Shown here: piece after piece, positions 6,749-14,034 of the stretch
How the letters are laid out: the number at the start of each line of letters is the position of its first letter
How positions within the stretch are numbered: position 1 is the first letter of the stretch
Source: Coriobacteriaceae bacterium
GTDB lineage: Bacteria > Actinomycetota > Coriobacteriia > Coriobacteriales > Eggerthellaceae
Assembly (NCBI GenBank): GCA_015062635.1
Contig: SUUF01000008.1
Coordinates: forward strand, 23,833 to 39,018
Reading direction: 5' to 3'
DNA: 15,186 nucleotides
The notes under the pieces: generated by a model
What the model saw: the letters and a program-made list of their open reading frames with translations, nothing else
What the model was told of the DNA's origin: nothing
The model's database searches: none
Position numbers and translations under genes: made by a program

Positions 6749-7888
6749 CTATTGTTCTCCCTCGATGATGGAGCCCTTGCGAATGACGGCAGGGGCATCC
6801 GGCGTCCCGACGATACGCGCGCCTGCGCCGATGACCACGTCCTTATCGACGATGACATTGCGCAGATGAGCGCCTTCGCCCACCGTGGAATCCTGCATCA
6901 CCACGCAGTTCTCGACATCGGCGCCAGCCGCCACCGAGACACCGCGGAAGACGACGCTGCCCACCACGCGGCCGCGCACATCGCAGCCGTTGCCGAACAC
7001 GCTGTCTGCAACCTCGCAACCGCCGGCGAAACGCACCGGGGGCGCATCCATCACGCGGGTGTACACAGAACCATGATCGTAGAACAGGTCTTGACGCACC
7101 TTCGGGTCGAGCATGTCGCGCGTCAGGTCGAAGTACGACTTCACCGTGGTGATGCGGCCGGCATATCCCTCGTGCTCAACCGCGGCCACCTTGTACTGGG
7201 CAAGCGCCGGCTCGAGCAAGTCGGTCGTAAAGTTGTAATGGCCCTCGGCGCAGGCATCTTCGACCAAACGCACCAGCAGGTCCTTGCGCATGAGCACGGC
7301 ACCGAGCGCTGTGGCGTTGTCCTCGGCCTCCATCGACTCATAATCGAAGCCGGTAACCCAACCCTGGTCGTCAATGCGCAGGTACGTCATATGCACGGGA
7401 CTGTCATCGCCCTTGCTCGCTCCCGCAGTGCGCGTGTAGAGCAAGGTGATGTCGGCGTCGGACTCCATGTGACGCTCGAGCATGCGGGTGTAGTCTTCGC
7501 GATACACCATGTCGGTGCCCAGCACGAGCGCATAACGCTCGCGGCGCTTGTTGATGTAGTCGCGTTTCGCAAACAGCGCGTCGCTCACGCCATGGTACTT
7601 GCCCACACTGCCGTCGAGGTCGTACGGGGGCAGCAGCGTGACGCCGCCGGCCTTGCCGGAAAGGCCCCATGCATGGCCCGAGCCGATGTGCTCGATGAGC
7701 GACTGGTAATTCTTCTGCGTGATGACGCCCACGTTGCGGATGCCGCTGTGCGCGATGTTCGAGAGCAGCACGTCGATGGTGCGGAAGCGCCCCGCCAGCG
7801 GCAGAGCCGAAACCGAACGGCGCTCGATGAGCGATCCGAGCAGGGGGCTGCCATGCTCGGCATAGATGATGGCAAAGGTATCGTTCAT
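6749..7888 (-). CDS. glgD: GlgD, regulatory subunit of glucose-1-phosphate adenylyltransferase
   Basis: The 379-residue protein is a nucleotidyltransferase-fold paralogue of GlgC followed by a left-handed beta-helix (repeats from about residue 285). In two-subunit ADP-glucose pyrophosphorylases, GlgD usually has little activity alone and modulates GlgC. The sequence agrees: where GlgC has GGQGSRL, this protein has YAEHGSPLLGSLIERRS, without the glycine loop and its catalytic arginine. The FVEKP lysine motif is replaced by GFDYES. The downstream LPLAGRFRTIDVLLSN segment, which matches GlgC's VPFGGKYRIIDFPLSN, shows the relationship. GGGAGG lies 6 nt before the ATG and directly abuts the glgC stop codon, 12 bp away, so glgC and glgD are surely co-transcribed and probably translationally linked. 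Confidence 0.93.
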   Translation of the reverse strand: MNDTFAIIYAEHGSPLLGSLIERRSVSALPLAGRFRTIDVLLSNIAHSGIRNVGVITQKNYQSLIEHIGSGHAWGLSGKAGGVTLLPPYDLDGSVGKYHGVSDALFAKRDYINKRRERYALVLGTDMVYREDYTRMLERHMESDADITLLYTRTAGASKGDDSPVHMTYLRIDDQGWVTGFDYESMEAEDNATALGAVLMRKDLLVRLVEDACAEGHYNFTTDLLEPALAQYKVAAVEHEGYAGRITTVKSYFDLTRDMLDPKVRQDLFYDHGSVYTRVMDAPPVRFAGGCEVADSVFGNGCDVRGRVVGSVVFRGVSVAAGADVENCVVMQDSTVGEGAHLRNVIVDKDVVIGAGARIVGTPDAPAVIRKGSIIEGEQ

Positions 7889-7900
7889 GGCAATCCTCCC

Positions 7901-9097
7901 TTAATCCACTTCGACCGAGGCGTCGGGCTCCACCGATTCGCCCGGAGCCACCACGGAACCGGCCGGTACCTTGCAGCCCGACCCCAGCACGCACAGCGCA
8001 GCGTCCGGCTCGCCGACCTTCGCGCCCGCTCCCACATGGGCATCCTCGGCCACAACCGCGCGCTCGACGACCGCGCCGGCCTCGATGACGGCACCGCGCA
8101 TCACGACGCTGTCGACCACACGGGCGCCCTCGCCCACGGTGACGCCCTGGAACAAGACACTGTGGCGAACCTCGCCGGAAATGTCGCAGCCCTCGGCCAC
8201 CATGCACTCGTCAAGCGACGAGCCGGCGGCGATGCGGGCGGCAGGCAGATTGGGGTTACGCGAGTAGATCTTCCAGGAATCGTCATTCATGTCCAGGCCG
8301 GAATCGCCATCCAGCATGTCCATGTTCGCCTCCCACAGGCTGTCGATGGTGCCCACGTCACGCCAATAGCCCTCGAAACGGTAGGCGTACATGGGCTCGT
8401 CGGCGGCCAGCATGGCGGGAATGACATCCTTGCCGAAGTCGCGGCTGGAATCGGGATTGGCCTCGTCGTCGATGAGGTACTGCCGCACGACATCCCAGCT
8501 GAACACGTAGATTCCCATGGACGCGAGGTTGCTCGGCGGATCCTTCGGCTTCTCGACGAAGTCGGTGATGCGCGCGTTCTCGTCGGTGGCCAAGATGCCG
8601 AAGCGGTTCGCTTCCTCGATGGGCACGGGCATCACGGCGATGGTCGCCGTGGCGCCGGAGCGCTTGTGGAAGGCCACCATGTCGCTGTAGTCCATCTTGT
8701 AAATATGGTCGCCCGAAAGGATGACCACGTACTTCGGGTCGAAGCGGTCGATGAAGCGGATGTTCTGGAAAATCGCGTCAGCAGTGCCGAGGTACCAATT
8801 GCCCTCGTCGCCCATGTGGGTATACGGCGAAAGCACGTACGCGCCGCCGGTGTTCGTATCCAGATCCCACGGAGCGCCATTGCCGATATAGCTATTCAAC
8901 ACGAAGGGCTCGTACTGTGTGAGCACGCCCACCACGTCGATGCCCGAATTCGTGCAATTTGAAAGCGGGAAGTCGATGATGCGGTACTTGCCGCCGAACG
9001 GAACCGCCGGCTTCGCGCGCCACCGGGTGAGCACGCCCAGGCGGCTGCCCTGGCCACCAGCCAGAATCATGCCCACGCATTCTTTTCTTGCACTCAT
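7901..9097 (-). CDS. glgC: glucose-1-phosphate adenylyltransferase (ADP-glucose pyrophosphorylase), catalytic subunit
   Basis: GlgC makes ADP-glucose and pyrophosphate from ATP and glucose-1-phosphate, the committed step of bacterial glycogen synthesis. At 398 residues it has the expected length. The nucleotide loop MILAGGQGSRLGVLTRWRAK (residues 10-29, with Arg19) is intact, as are PFGGKYRIIDFPLSN, LSGDHIYKMDY with the catalytic aspartate, DFVEKP with the sugar-phosphate lysine, and YWRDVGT. The C-terminal hexapeptide repeats (from about residue 295) form the beta-helix used for oligomerisation. AGGAG is 6 nt before the ATG. It follows glgB by 79 bp and precedes glgD by 12 bp, so it probably belongs to a glgB-glgC-glgD transcript and acts with GlgD. 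Confidence 0.97.
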   Translation of the reverse strand: MSARKECVGMILAGGQGSRLGVLTRWRAKPAVPFGGKYRIIDFPLSNCTNSGIDVVGVLTQYEPFVLNSYIGNGAPWDLDTNTGGAYVLSPYTHMGDEGNWYLGTADAIFQNIRFIDRFDPKYVVILSGDHIYKMDYSDMVAFHKRSGATATIAVMPVPIEEANRFGILATDENARITDFVEKPKDPPSNLASMGIYVFSWDVVRQYLIDDEANPDSSRDFGKDVIPAMLAADEPMYAYRFEGYWRDVGTIDSLWEANMDMLDGDSGLDMNDDSWKIYSRNPNLPAARIAAGSSLDECMVAEGCDISGEVRHSVLFQGVTVGEGARVVDSVVMRGAVIEAGAVVERAVVAEDAHVGAGAKVGEPDAALCVLGSGCKVPAGSVVAPGESVEPDASVEVD

Positions 9098-9176
9098 GCG
9101 TTTCTCCTTTACTCATCGAGCCGGCCCCGCAAAACAACGTCGCCGGCATTGCCTTCTTATCCTTCGCTTCGCCCTG

Positions 9177-11111
9177 CTACTTCTTATCGTCACCCGCGCG
9201 CCGGGTGCGCGGTTTCATATGCTTGAACCGGAAGAATGCCGCCGACAGCGGACCAAGCTCGAGCTGCGCGCTGTAGGGGTAGTCGCCGAACGGCACATGC
9301 TTCGTTCGCACGGCACGCGGATTCCCCACGCCCGACCCGCCGAAGCGCGGCTCGTCGCTGTTCAAGACCTCTTTCACGGTACCGGCGCACGGCAGGCCCA
9401 CCGTGAATCCCGTAAGCGGATTCGGCGTGAAATTGCAGCATACCAACATGTCGGGCGTGCCATCGTTGGCATAGCGGATGAATGCGATGGCGCTTTCATC
9501 GCGGTCGTCGACATTCGACCATCCGAAACCCGCCCAACCGTCGTCGATTTTCCACAGCGCGGGCGTGGCGCGGTAGAGCTTGTTCAGCTCGGCGCTCCAC
9601 AGGCGCATGCTGTCGTGGATGGGGTATTCCAGCAAGAACCAGTCGAGTTCCTTCTGGAAGTCCCATTCTATGACCTGGCCGAATTCCGACCCCATGAACG
9701 TGAGCTTCTTGCCCGGCCGCCCGAACTGGAAGCCCATGAGCGCGCGCAGCGTCGCGAACTTCTGCTCGTAGGTGCCGTACATCTTGTCGACCATCGACTT
9801 CTTGCCATGCACGACCTCGTCGTGGCTGAACGCGAGCACGTAGTTTTCCGAGAACGCGTACATCATGCCGAAAGTGAGCTTGTCGTGGTTGCCGCTGCGG
9901 AACAGCGGGTCCATCGAGCAATAATCCAACATGTCGTGCATGAATCCCATGTCCCACTTGAAGGTGAAGCCCAGGCCGCCATCGTAAGGCGGCGCGGTGA
10001 CCAGCGGGAACGCCGTCGATTCCTCGGCGATCATCATCGCGCCGGGGTATTCCGACAGCACCGATGCGTTCAGCTTCTTCAAGAACGCCTCGGCCTCGAG
10101 GTTGATGTTGCCGCCGTTCGCGTTGGGAACCCACTCAGTGCGGGCGTAGTCGAGGTAGAGCATCGAGCTCACCGCGTCGACGCGGATACCGTCGACATGG
10201 TACTTGTCGAAGAAGAACATCGCCGACGAAATGAGGAAGCTCTGCACCTGCGGCTTCTGGTAGTCGAAGACGAGCGTCCCCCATTCGGCATGCTCGCCCT
10301 TACGCGGGTCGGCATACTCGAATTGCGGCGTGCCGTCGAACTTGGCGAGCGCGAAGGCGTCGCGCGGGAAGTGCGCCGGCACCCAGTCGATGATGACGCC
10401 GATGCCCGCGGCATGCAGCGTATCGACCAGGTACATGAAATCCTGCGGCGTGCCATAGCGCGACGAGGGCGAATAATACCCGGTTGCCTGATATCCCCAG
10501 GAACCCGGGAACGGATACTCGGTGATGGGCAACAGCTCGACATGGGTGTAATTCATCGTGCGGCAGTATTCCACCAGCTGGTCGGCGACGATGCGGTAAT
10601 TCGGGTACATCTCGCCTTCCGCCACGCGCCACGAACCGATCTGAAGCTCGTAGATGGACAGGGGGGCATGGAGCACATCAGATGCGCGACGGGCTTCCAT
10701 CCACGCGGCATCATGCCACGCATAGCCATCGATATCCCACACCTTCGACCCGGTATGCAGGCCGTTTTCCGCATGGAAGGCGAAGGGGTCGAACTTCAGG
10801 CTCACCTCGCCATCGGGACCTTCCACCGCGTACTTGTAGATATCGCCGTCTTTCAACCCTGCGACGACACCGGACCACACGCCCTCGTGAACGATTGCAA
10901 GCGGATTCGCCGTCTCGTCCCAATCGTTGAAATCGCCCGCCACGTGGATGCTCTTCGCATGGGGCGCCCACACCACGAACCGATGCAGCGGCTCGCCTTC
11001 GTCGTCGGTGCCTACCGGATGACACCCGAACACGAGATAGGCGCGCTGGGCATTCCCCTCGTCGAACAAGTAGAGGTCGGTGTCAGGCAACGCGAGCAAG
11101 CTCTCCTCCAT
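9177..11111 (-). CDS. glgB: 1,4-alpha-glucan branching enzyme (GH13)
   Basis: GlgB cuts alpha-1,4 chains and rejoins them as alpha-1,6 branches. The 644-residue protein starts with a short N-terminal region and a CBM48 module (FVVWAPHAKSIHVAGDFNDW, about residues 45-65), then a GH13 barrel. Catalytic residues are visible: nucleophile Asp312 in DGIRVDAVSSMLYLDY, general acid Glu363 in IAEESTAFP, and Asp431 in SHDEVVHGKKS. The C-terminal beta domain ends in a basic tail, KPRTRRAGDDKK. The ATG at 11111 is preferred because GGAGGG lies 5 nt upstream; an in-frame ATG at 11177 has no ribosome binding site and sits at the predicted transcript start. It is the first gene of the minus-strand glycogen group, divergent from the rubrerythrin. 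Confidence 0.96.
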   Translation of the reverse strand: MEESLLALPDTDLYLFDEGNAQRAYLVFGCHPVGTDDEGEPLHRFVVWAPHAKSIHVAGDFNDWDETANPLAIVHEGVWSGVVAGLKDGDIYKYAVEGPDGEVSLKFDPFAFHAENGLHTGSKVWDIDGYAWHDAAWMEARRASDVLHAPLSIYELQIGSWRVAEGEMYPNYRIVADQLVEYCRTMNYTHVELLPITEYPFPGSWGYQATGYYSPSSRYGTPQDFMYLVDTLHAAGIGVIIDWVPAHFPRDAFALAKFDGTPQFEYADPRKGEHAEWGTLVFDYQKPQVQSFLISSAMFFFDKYHVDGIRVDAVSSMLYLDYARTEWVPNANGGNINLEAEAFLKKLNASVLSEYPGAMMIAEESTAFPLVTAPPYDGGLGFTFKWDMGFMHDMLDYCSMDPLFRSGNHDKLTFGMMYAFSENYVLAFSHDEVVHGKKSMVDKMYGTYEQKFATLRALMGFQFGRPGKKLTFMGSEFGQVIEWDFQKELDWFLLEYPIHDSMRLWSAELNKLYRATPALWKIDDGWAGFGWSNVDDRDESAIAFIRYANDGTPDMLVCCNFTPNPLTGFTVGLPCAGTVKEVLNSDEPRFGGSGVGNPRAVRTKHVPFGDYPYSAQLELGPLSAAFFRFKHMKPRTRRAGDDKK

Positions 11112-11185
11112 CTTAGCCCTCCCATCCCGTAAAAGGCGCGGCGCAACGATGCGCGTGCCTTGGCGATATGACAACACTGTACGTT

Positions 11186-11191
11186 AGTATA
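11186..11191 (-). promoter_or_regulatory. predicted -10 box of the glgB operon
   Basis: TATACT on the minus strand would start transcription near 11179, about 68 nt before the glgB ATG. The -35 region is poor (TGTTTT at a 16-nt spacer), so an activator may be needed. The leader between has a GC-rich hairpin (AAGGC...GCCTT followed by TTT), which could be a weak attenuator. Confidence 0.45.
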
Positions 11192-11325
11192 CCGCCGCAT
11201 TCCACTGAAAACAGGGACAGCCTAAGCTCTTTACGGGCGATTCTCCGCGCCGATTCGACGCCGTTGAAGCGACGCCCGAAACGCGTGGTAATCCACGGTG
11301 ACGTTATGGCGAATCCTTTTCGCGC

Positions 11326-11340
11326 GCGCATTCGATGCGC
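11326..11340. promoter_or_regulatory. candidate operator at the rubrerythrin promoter
   Basis: GCGCATTCGATGCGC is a perfect 6-bp inverted repeat with a 3-nt centre. It ends 10 bp before the predicted -10 box at 11351, so it covers the -35 and spacer region, where a repressor or activator would act. The binding protein is unknown. Confidence 0.35.
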
Positions 11341-11350
11341 AGCCAAACGG

Positions 11351-11356
11351 TATACT
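11351..11356 (+). promoter_or_regulatory. predicted -10 box of the rubrerythrin gene
   Basis: TATACT on the plus strand would start transcription near 11363, about 110 nt before the ATG. There is no consensus -35 at 16-18 nt; the matching position falls in the palindrome at 11326-11340. Confidence 0.4.
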
Positions 11357-11472
11357 TATATGCAGATTCCGCCCACCCATTTGGAGCTCGGGTGACACGC
11401 CACCCCAGCGCAGGCGGGAAACGGCAAGCGGCGGACAGAGGAAACCGTATTCGGACGAGACGAGGAGACAAC

Positions 11473-12189
11473 ATGGCTAAATTCAGGTGCAAGCTGTGCG
11501 GCAAGGTGTTCGAGGCCGATAGCATCGAAGAGGCGGTCTGCCCGCTGTGCGGCGCCACCGGCGATAACCTCGAGCTTATCGAGGACGAGCTCGAAGTGGC
11601 CGCCGAGGAGACCGCTGCCGTGGCCGAGGCCATGGTCGAGGCCGCCGAGGCCGCGAACCCCTACGCCGGCACCCAGACCGAGCAGAACCTGTGGGCCGCC
11701 TTCGCCGGCGAATCCCAGGCACGCAACAAGTACACGTATTTCGCCTCGAAGGCGAAGAAGCAGGGTTTCGAGCAGATTGCCGACCTGTTCCTGAAGACCG
11801 CCGACAACGAGAAGGAGCATGCGAAGCTCTGGTTCAAGGAGCTCAACGGCATCGGCGACACCGCCGAGAACCTGCTCGCGGCTGCCGAGGGCGAGAATTA
11901 CGAGTGGACCGACATGTACGTCGGTTTCGCCGAGACCGCCGAGGCCGAGGGCTTCCCGGAGCTCGCCGCGAAGTTCCGCATGGTCGCCGAGATCGAGAAG
12001 CATCACGAGGAGCGCTATCGCGCCCTGCTGCACAACGTGCAGATGCAGGAGGTCTTCAAGAAGTCCGAGGTGAAGATTTGGGAGTGCCGCAACTGCGGTC
12101 ACATCATCGTGGGCACCGAGGCTCCCGAGATCTGCCCCGTCTGCGGGCATCCGCAGTCGTTCTTCGAGATCAACGCCAAGAACTACTAA
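11473..12189 (+). CDS. rubrerythrin with N- and C-terminal rubredoxin-like modules
   Basis: Rubrerythrins reduce hydrogen peroxide to water in the cytoplasm of anaerobes, with a di-iron four-helix bundle fed by a rubredoxin centre. This 238-residue protein has an N-terminal Cys-x2-Cys pair (Cys6/9 and Cys23/26, FRCKLCGKVF and AVCPLCG), an Ala/Glu-rich linker (about 37-60), and the di-iron domain with Glu80 in AGESQARNKY, Glu113/His116 in DNEKEH and Glu175/His178 in EIEKHHEERY. The classical C-terminal rubredoxin follows, with Cys205/208 and Cys221/224 (ECRNCGHIIVG, CPVCGHPQSFF). The usual family member is about 190 residues with only the C-terminal rubredoxin. GAGGAG lies 5 nt before the ATG at 11473; an in-frame upstream ATG at 11335 overlaps the promoter region and is not used. 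A GC-rich hairpin follows the stop codon. Confidence 0.95.
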   Translation: MAKFRCKLCGKVFEADSIEEAVCPLCGATGDNLELIEDELEVAAEETAAVAEAMVEAAEAANPYAGTQTEQNLWAAFAGESQARNKYTYFASKAKKQGFEQIADLFLKTADNEKEHAKLWFKELNGIGDTAENLLAAAEGENYEWTDMYVGFAETAEAEGFPELAAKFRMVAEIEKHHEERYRALLHNVQMQEVFKKSEVKIWECRNCGHIIVGTEAPEICPVCGHPQSFFEINAKNY

Positions 12190-12237
12190 GAGCCCAGCGG
12201 CATGCACGGGGTGCGCCCCGTCGCATCCCCGGTTCCG

Positions 12238-12270
12238 AAGCCCCCGTCGGCACCGCGCCGGCGGGGGCTT
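12238..12270 (+). terminator. hairpin after the rubrerythrin gene, probable terminator
   Basis: A 12-bp stem, GCCCCCGTCGGC (12240-12251) with GCCGGCGGGGGC (12257-12268), has one G-U wobble and a 5-nt loop. AA and TT flank it. The following bases, TTCGCGC, are a poor T-tract, so termination may be incomplete. A smaller hairpin (ACGGGG/CCCCGT, 12206-12221) precedes it. Confidence 0.55.
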
Positions 12271-12275
12271 CGCGC

Positions 12276-12281
12276 TATACT
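12276..12281 (+). promoter_or_regulatory. predicted -10 box of the MBL-Nudix operon
   Basis: TATACT lies 28 nt before the MBL-fold gene and directly behind the hairpin. The -35 position falls inside the hairpin and has no consensus, so this is a weak call. Confidence 0.35.
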
Positions 12282-12309
12282 TTCCCGAAACGAACCGGAA
12301 AGGACGTCC

Positions 12310-13296
12310 ATGAGCATTCCCATCGTATCTGGCCGACGCGACCCCCTGGTGAAGGTGGCCCCGCACATCTTCCGCATCGACTTGCCCGTAACCGAGGTGC
12401 TGCCCACCACGAACAGCTATATCGTCATCGGGCCGGAACGCAGCTTGCTCATCGACGCGGGTTTGAACATCCCCGAAAGCAAGGATGCGCTCGACCTCGC
12501 GCTCTCGAAGCTGAACGTGTCGTGGCGCGACGTCGATGTGTTCCTCACGCATTCCGACCTCGACCATGCCGCCGGGCTCACGCAAATCGCCCGCCAGACC
12601 ATGCGCGTCTATTCCGGCATGACCGATTTCCGGCAACGCTCGATCCCCATCATGCGCGGCGAGGTGTTCGTCGGCATCGTCGAGCGCATCTGCCGCGACC
12701 ATGACACGCCGTTCTCGTTTGACCGCGACTGGTGGGCGCCGATGCGCGACAGGGGAACCGACGACATCCTCGTCACGACCGTGCGCGAAGGCGACACGCT
12801 CGATGTGGGCGACTATCATTTCGAGGTCATCGCCACGCCCGGGCACGAGCCGAGCCATTTGTGCCTGTTCGATGAGGCAAGCGGCGTCTTCGTCGCCGGC
12901 GATCACGTTATCGGCGATTCGTATCCGTCGGTGGTGCTTTCCTCCGACACCGATGAGCTGGGTTTGTATCTGGACAGCTTGAAGAAGATCCGCGACTATC
13001 CCGCCCGCCTGGTGTTGACGGGCCATGGCGAGGAATTCACCGACCTCGCGGGGCGCGTCGACCAGATACTCGGCCATTACGAGCGCCAACTGGCCAACAT
13101 GCGCGAGATCCTCGACACGGGCATCACCGATGTCGCCGAAATCGTCTATGCCACCACGTGCCGTCCGCGGCGCAAACCATGGGTCGAGCGCCCGCTCTTC
13201 GGCCAGATGGCCCTGGTAGGCGCCACGATGACCTACCTCAAGCACCTCGTGGCCACCGGCGAATACCCCGACCAATACGATATCGTCCACAAATAA
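12310..13296 (+). CDS. metallo-beta-lactamase-fold hydrolase with HxDxDH motif
   Basis: The 328-residue protein has the order of metal ligands seen in the MBL-fold superfamily: THSDLDH (residues 80-86), His179 in TPGHEPSH, Asp198 in VAGDHVIG and His239 in LTGHGEE. The second histidine of the usual HxHxDH motif is Asp83; the bases at 12556-12558 are GAC, so this is not a reading error in translation. The N-terminal strand region (SYIVIGPERSLLIDAG) and the C-terminal extension (residues 240-328, with RRKPWVERPLFGQMALVGAT) resemble the glyoxalase-II-like or LACTB2-like branch with a C-terminal winged-helix segment. The substrate is unknown. AAAGGA lies 5 nt before the ATG at 12310; an upstream in-frame ATG at 12202 would run through the hairpin and is rejected. 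The Nudix gene follows after 35 bp, so the two are probably one operon. Confidence 0.9.
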   Translation: MSIPIVSGRRDPLVKVAPHIFRIDLPVTEVLPTTNSYIVIGPERSLLIDAGLNIPESKDALDLALSKLNVSWRDVDVFLTHSDLDHAAGLTQIARQTMRVYSGMTDFRQRSIPIMRGEVFVGIVERICRDHDTPFSFDRDWWAPMRDRGTDDILVTTVREGDTLDVGDYHFEVIATPGHEPSHLCLFDEASGVFVAGDHVIGDSYPSVVLSSDTDELGLYLDSLKKIRDYPARLVLTGHGEEFTDLAGRVDQILGHYERQLANMREILDTGITDVAEIVYATTCRPRRKPWVERPLFGQMALVGATMTYLKHLVATGEYPDQYDIVHK

Positions 13297-13331
13297 GCGA
13301 AGAATCGTCCTTCCCGAGCAAGGAGCACCGC

Positions 13332-13961
13332 ATGGAGCAACCGACGTTCAAATCGATCGAACTGCTGAGCAATGGCTGGCTGAAGAAATACCTGATGCAC
13401 TACGAGCTGCCCGACGGCACCGAGAAAACCTATGACGCGATTTCGCGCAAATCGCCCGAGGGCTACCTCGCCGAGCTGCAGCGCGGGGACGCTCCGGCGC
13501 ACATCGACGCCGTGAGCATCATCGCGACCACCGACAACGACGAGATCTTGCTCATCAAGGAGTTCCGGTATCCGCTGAATGCCTGGTGCGTGGCTTTCCC
13601 CGCCGGGCTGATGGACGGCGACGAGCCCGTCGAGGAAGCCGTCGACCGCGAGCTGCGCGAGGAAACCGGTTACGCCGTGAAGCGGCGGCCCGACGGCACG
13701 CCCATGCTGCGCGTGCTTCCGCAACCGAGCTATTCCTCGAACGGCATGACCGAAGAATGCCTGGCCATCGTGCGCGCCCAGGTTGAGAAGGTCGGCGAGC
13801 CGCAACCGGAGCCCTCAGAGTTCATCGAGGTGTTCCCGCTGCCGATTGCGGATATTCCGGCGTTCCTCGAAGAGAACACGCTGCCCATCGGCTCGCGCGC
13901 CCAACTGGTGTTGGAATCGTACGGAACGCGCATCGGCCCCGGCAGCGAGAAGTACCTGTAA
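13332..13961 (+). CDS. Nudix hydrolase, ADP-ribose pyrophosphatase-like
   Basis: Nudix enzymes hydrolyse nucleoside diphosphates linked to another group. The 209-residue protein carries a complete Nudix box from Gly92 to Tyr114: GLMDGDE, then RELREETGY with the metal-binding glutamates Glu107, Glu110 and Glu111. The preceding strand EILLIKEFRYPLNAWCVAFP and the length place it in the ADP-ribose/ADP-sugar pyrophosphatase group. NDP-sugar hydrolysis near a glycogen locus invites the idea that ADP-glucose is a substrate, but nothing in the sequence proves this. AAGGAG lies 6 nt before the ATG. It is the second gene after the MBL-fold hydrolase and ends before a strong terminator. Confidence 0.93.
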   Translation: MEQPTFKSIELLSNGWLKKYLMHYELPDGTEKTYDAISRKSPEGYLAELQRGDAPAHIDAVSIIATTDNDEILLIKEFRYPLNAWCVAFPAGLMDGDEPVEEAVDRELREETGYAVKRRPDGTPMLRVLPQPSYSSNGMTEECLAIVRAQVEKVGEPQPEPSEFIEVFPLPIADIPAFLEENTLPIGSRAQLVLESYGTRIGPGSEKYL

Positions 13962-13997
13962 CCAGAAAGCGCGGCAGGCAAATCCCGCCGCATGGCA

Positions 13998-14028
13998 GGG
14001 AGCCGGAGAACTATCCGGCTCCCTCTTT
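13998..14028 (+). terminator. intrinsic terminator after the Nudix gene
   Basis: A perfect 9-bp stem, GGGAGCCGG (13998-14006) with CCGGCTCCC (14015-14023), has an 8-nt loop and is followed by TCTTT. It lies between convergent genes. The minus-strand side has no T-tract, so it serves mainly the plus-strand operon. A second imperfect hairpin (GCGGC...GCCGC, about 13971-13991) sits just before it. Confidence 0.75.
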
Positions 14029-14034
14029 GCGTTG

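Larger units (their letters stand above)
11112..11472. other. 361-bp divergent glgB/rubrerythrin intergenic region
   Basis: No gene was found in this stretch. It holds a predicted minus-strand promoter for glgB (11186-11191) and a predicted plus-strand promoter for the rubrerythrin (-10 TATACT at 11351-11356). Between them are two inverted repeats: CGTGG/CCACG with a 4-nt spacer (11284-11297) and GCGCAT/ATGCGC with a 3-nt spacer (11326-11340). Either could bind a regulator. Confidence 0.6.

Noticed and set aside
6623..8962. 779-residue plus-strand frame opposite glgC/glgD
   Set aside because: Antisense shadow of two well-supported genes; its His/Arg/Asp-rich composition reflects complementary codons and no domain is visible.
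8919..11132. 737-residue plus-strand frame opposite glgB
   Set aside because: Antisense shadow of the branching enzyme, without recognisable domain or ribosome binding site.
11112..11177. Alternative glgB start at 11177
   Set aside because: No ribosome binding site, it falls at the predicted transcript start, and the added residues do not resemble the family.
11335..11472. Rubrerythrin start at 11335
   Set aside because: The extra segment crosses the predicted -10 box and lacks a ribosome binding site, while the ATG at 11473 has GAGGAG at 5 nt.
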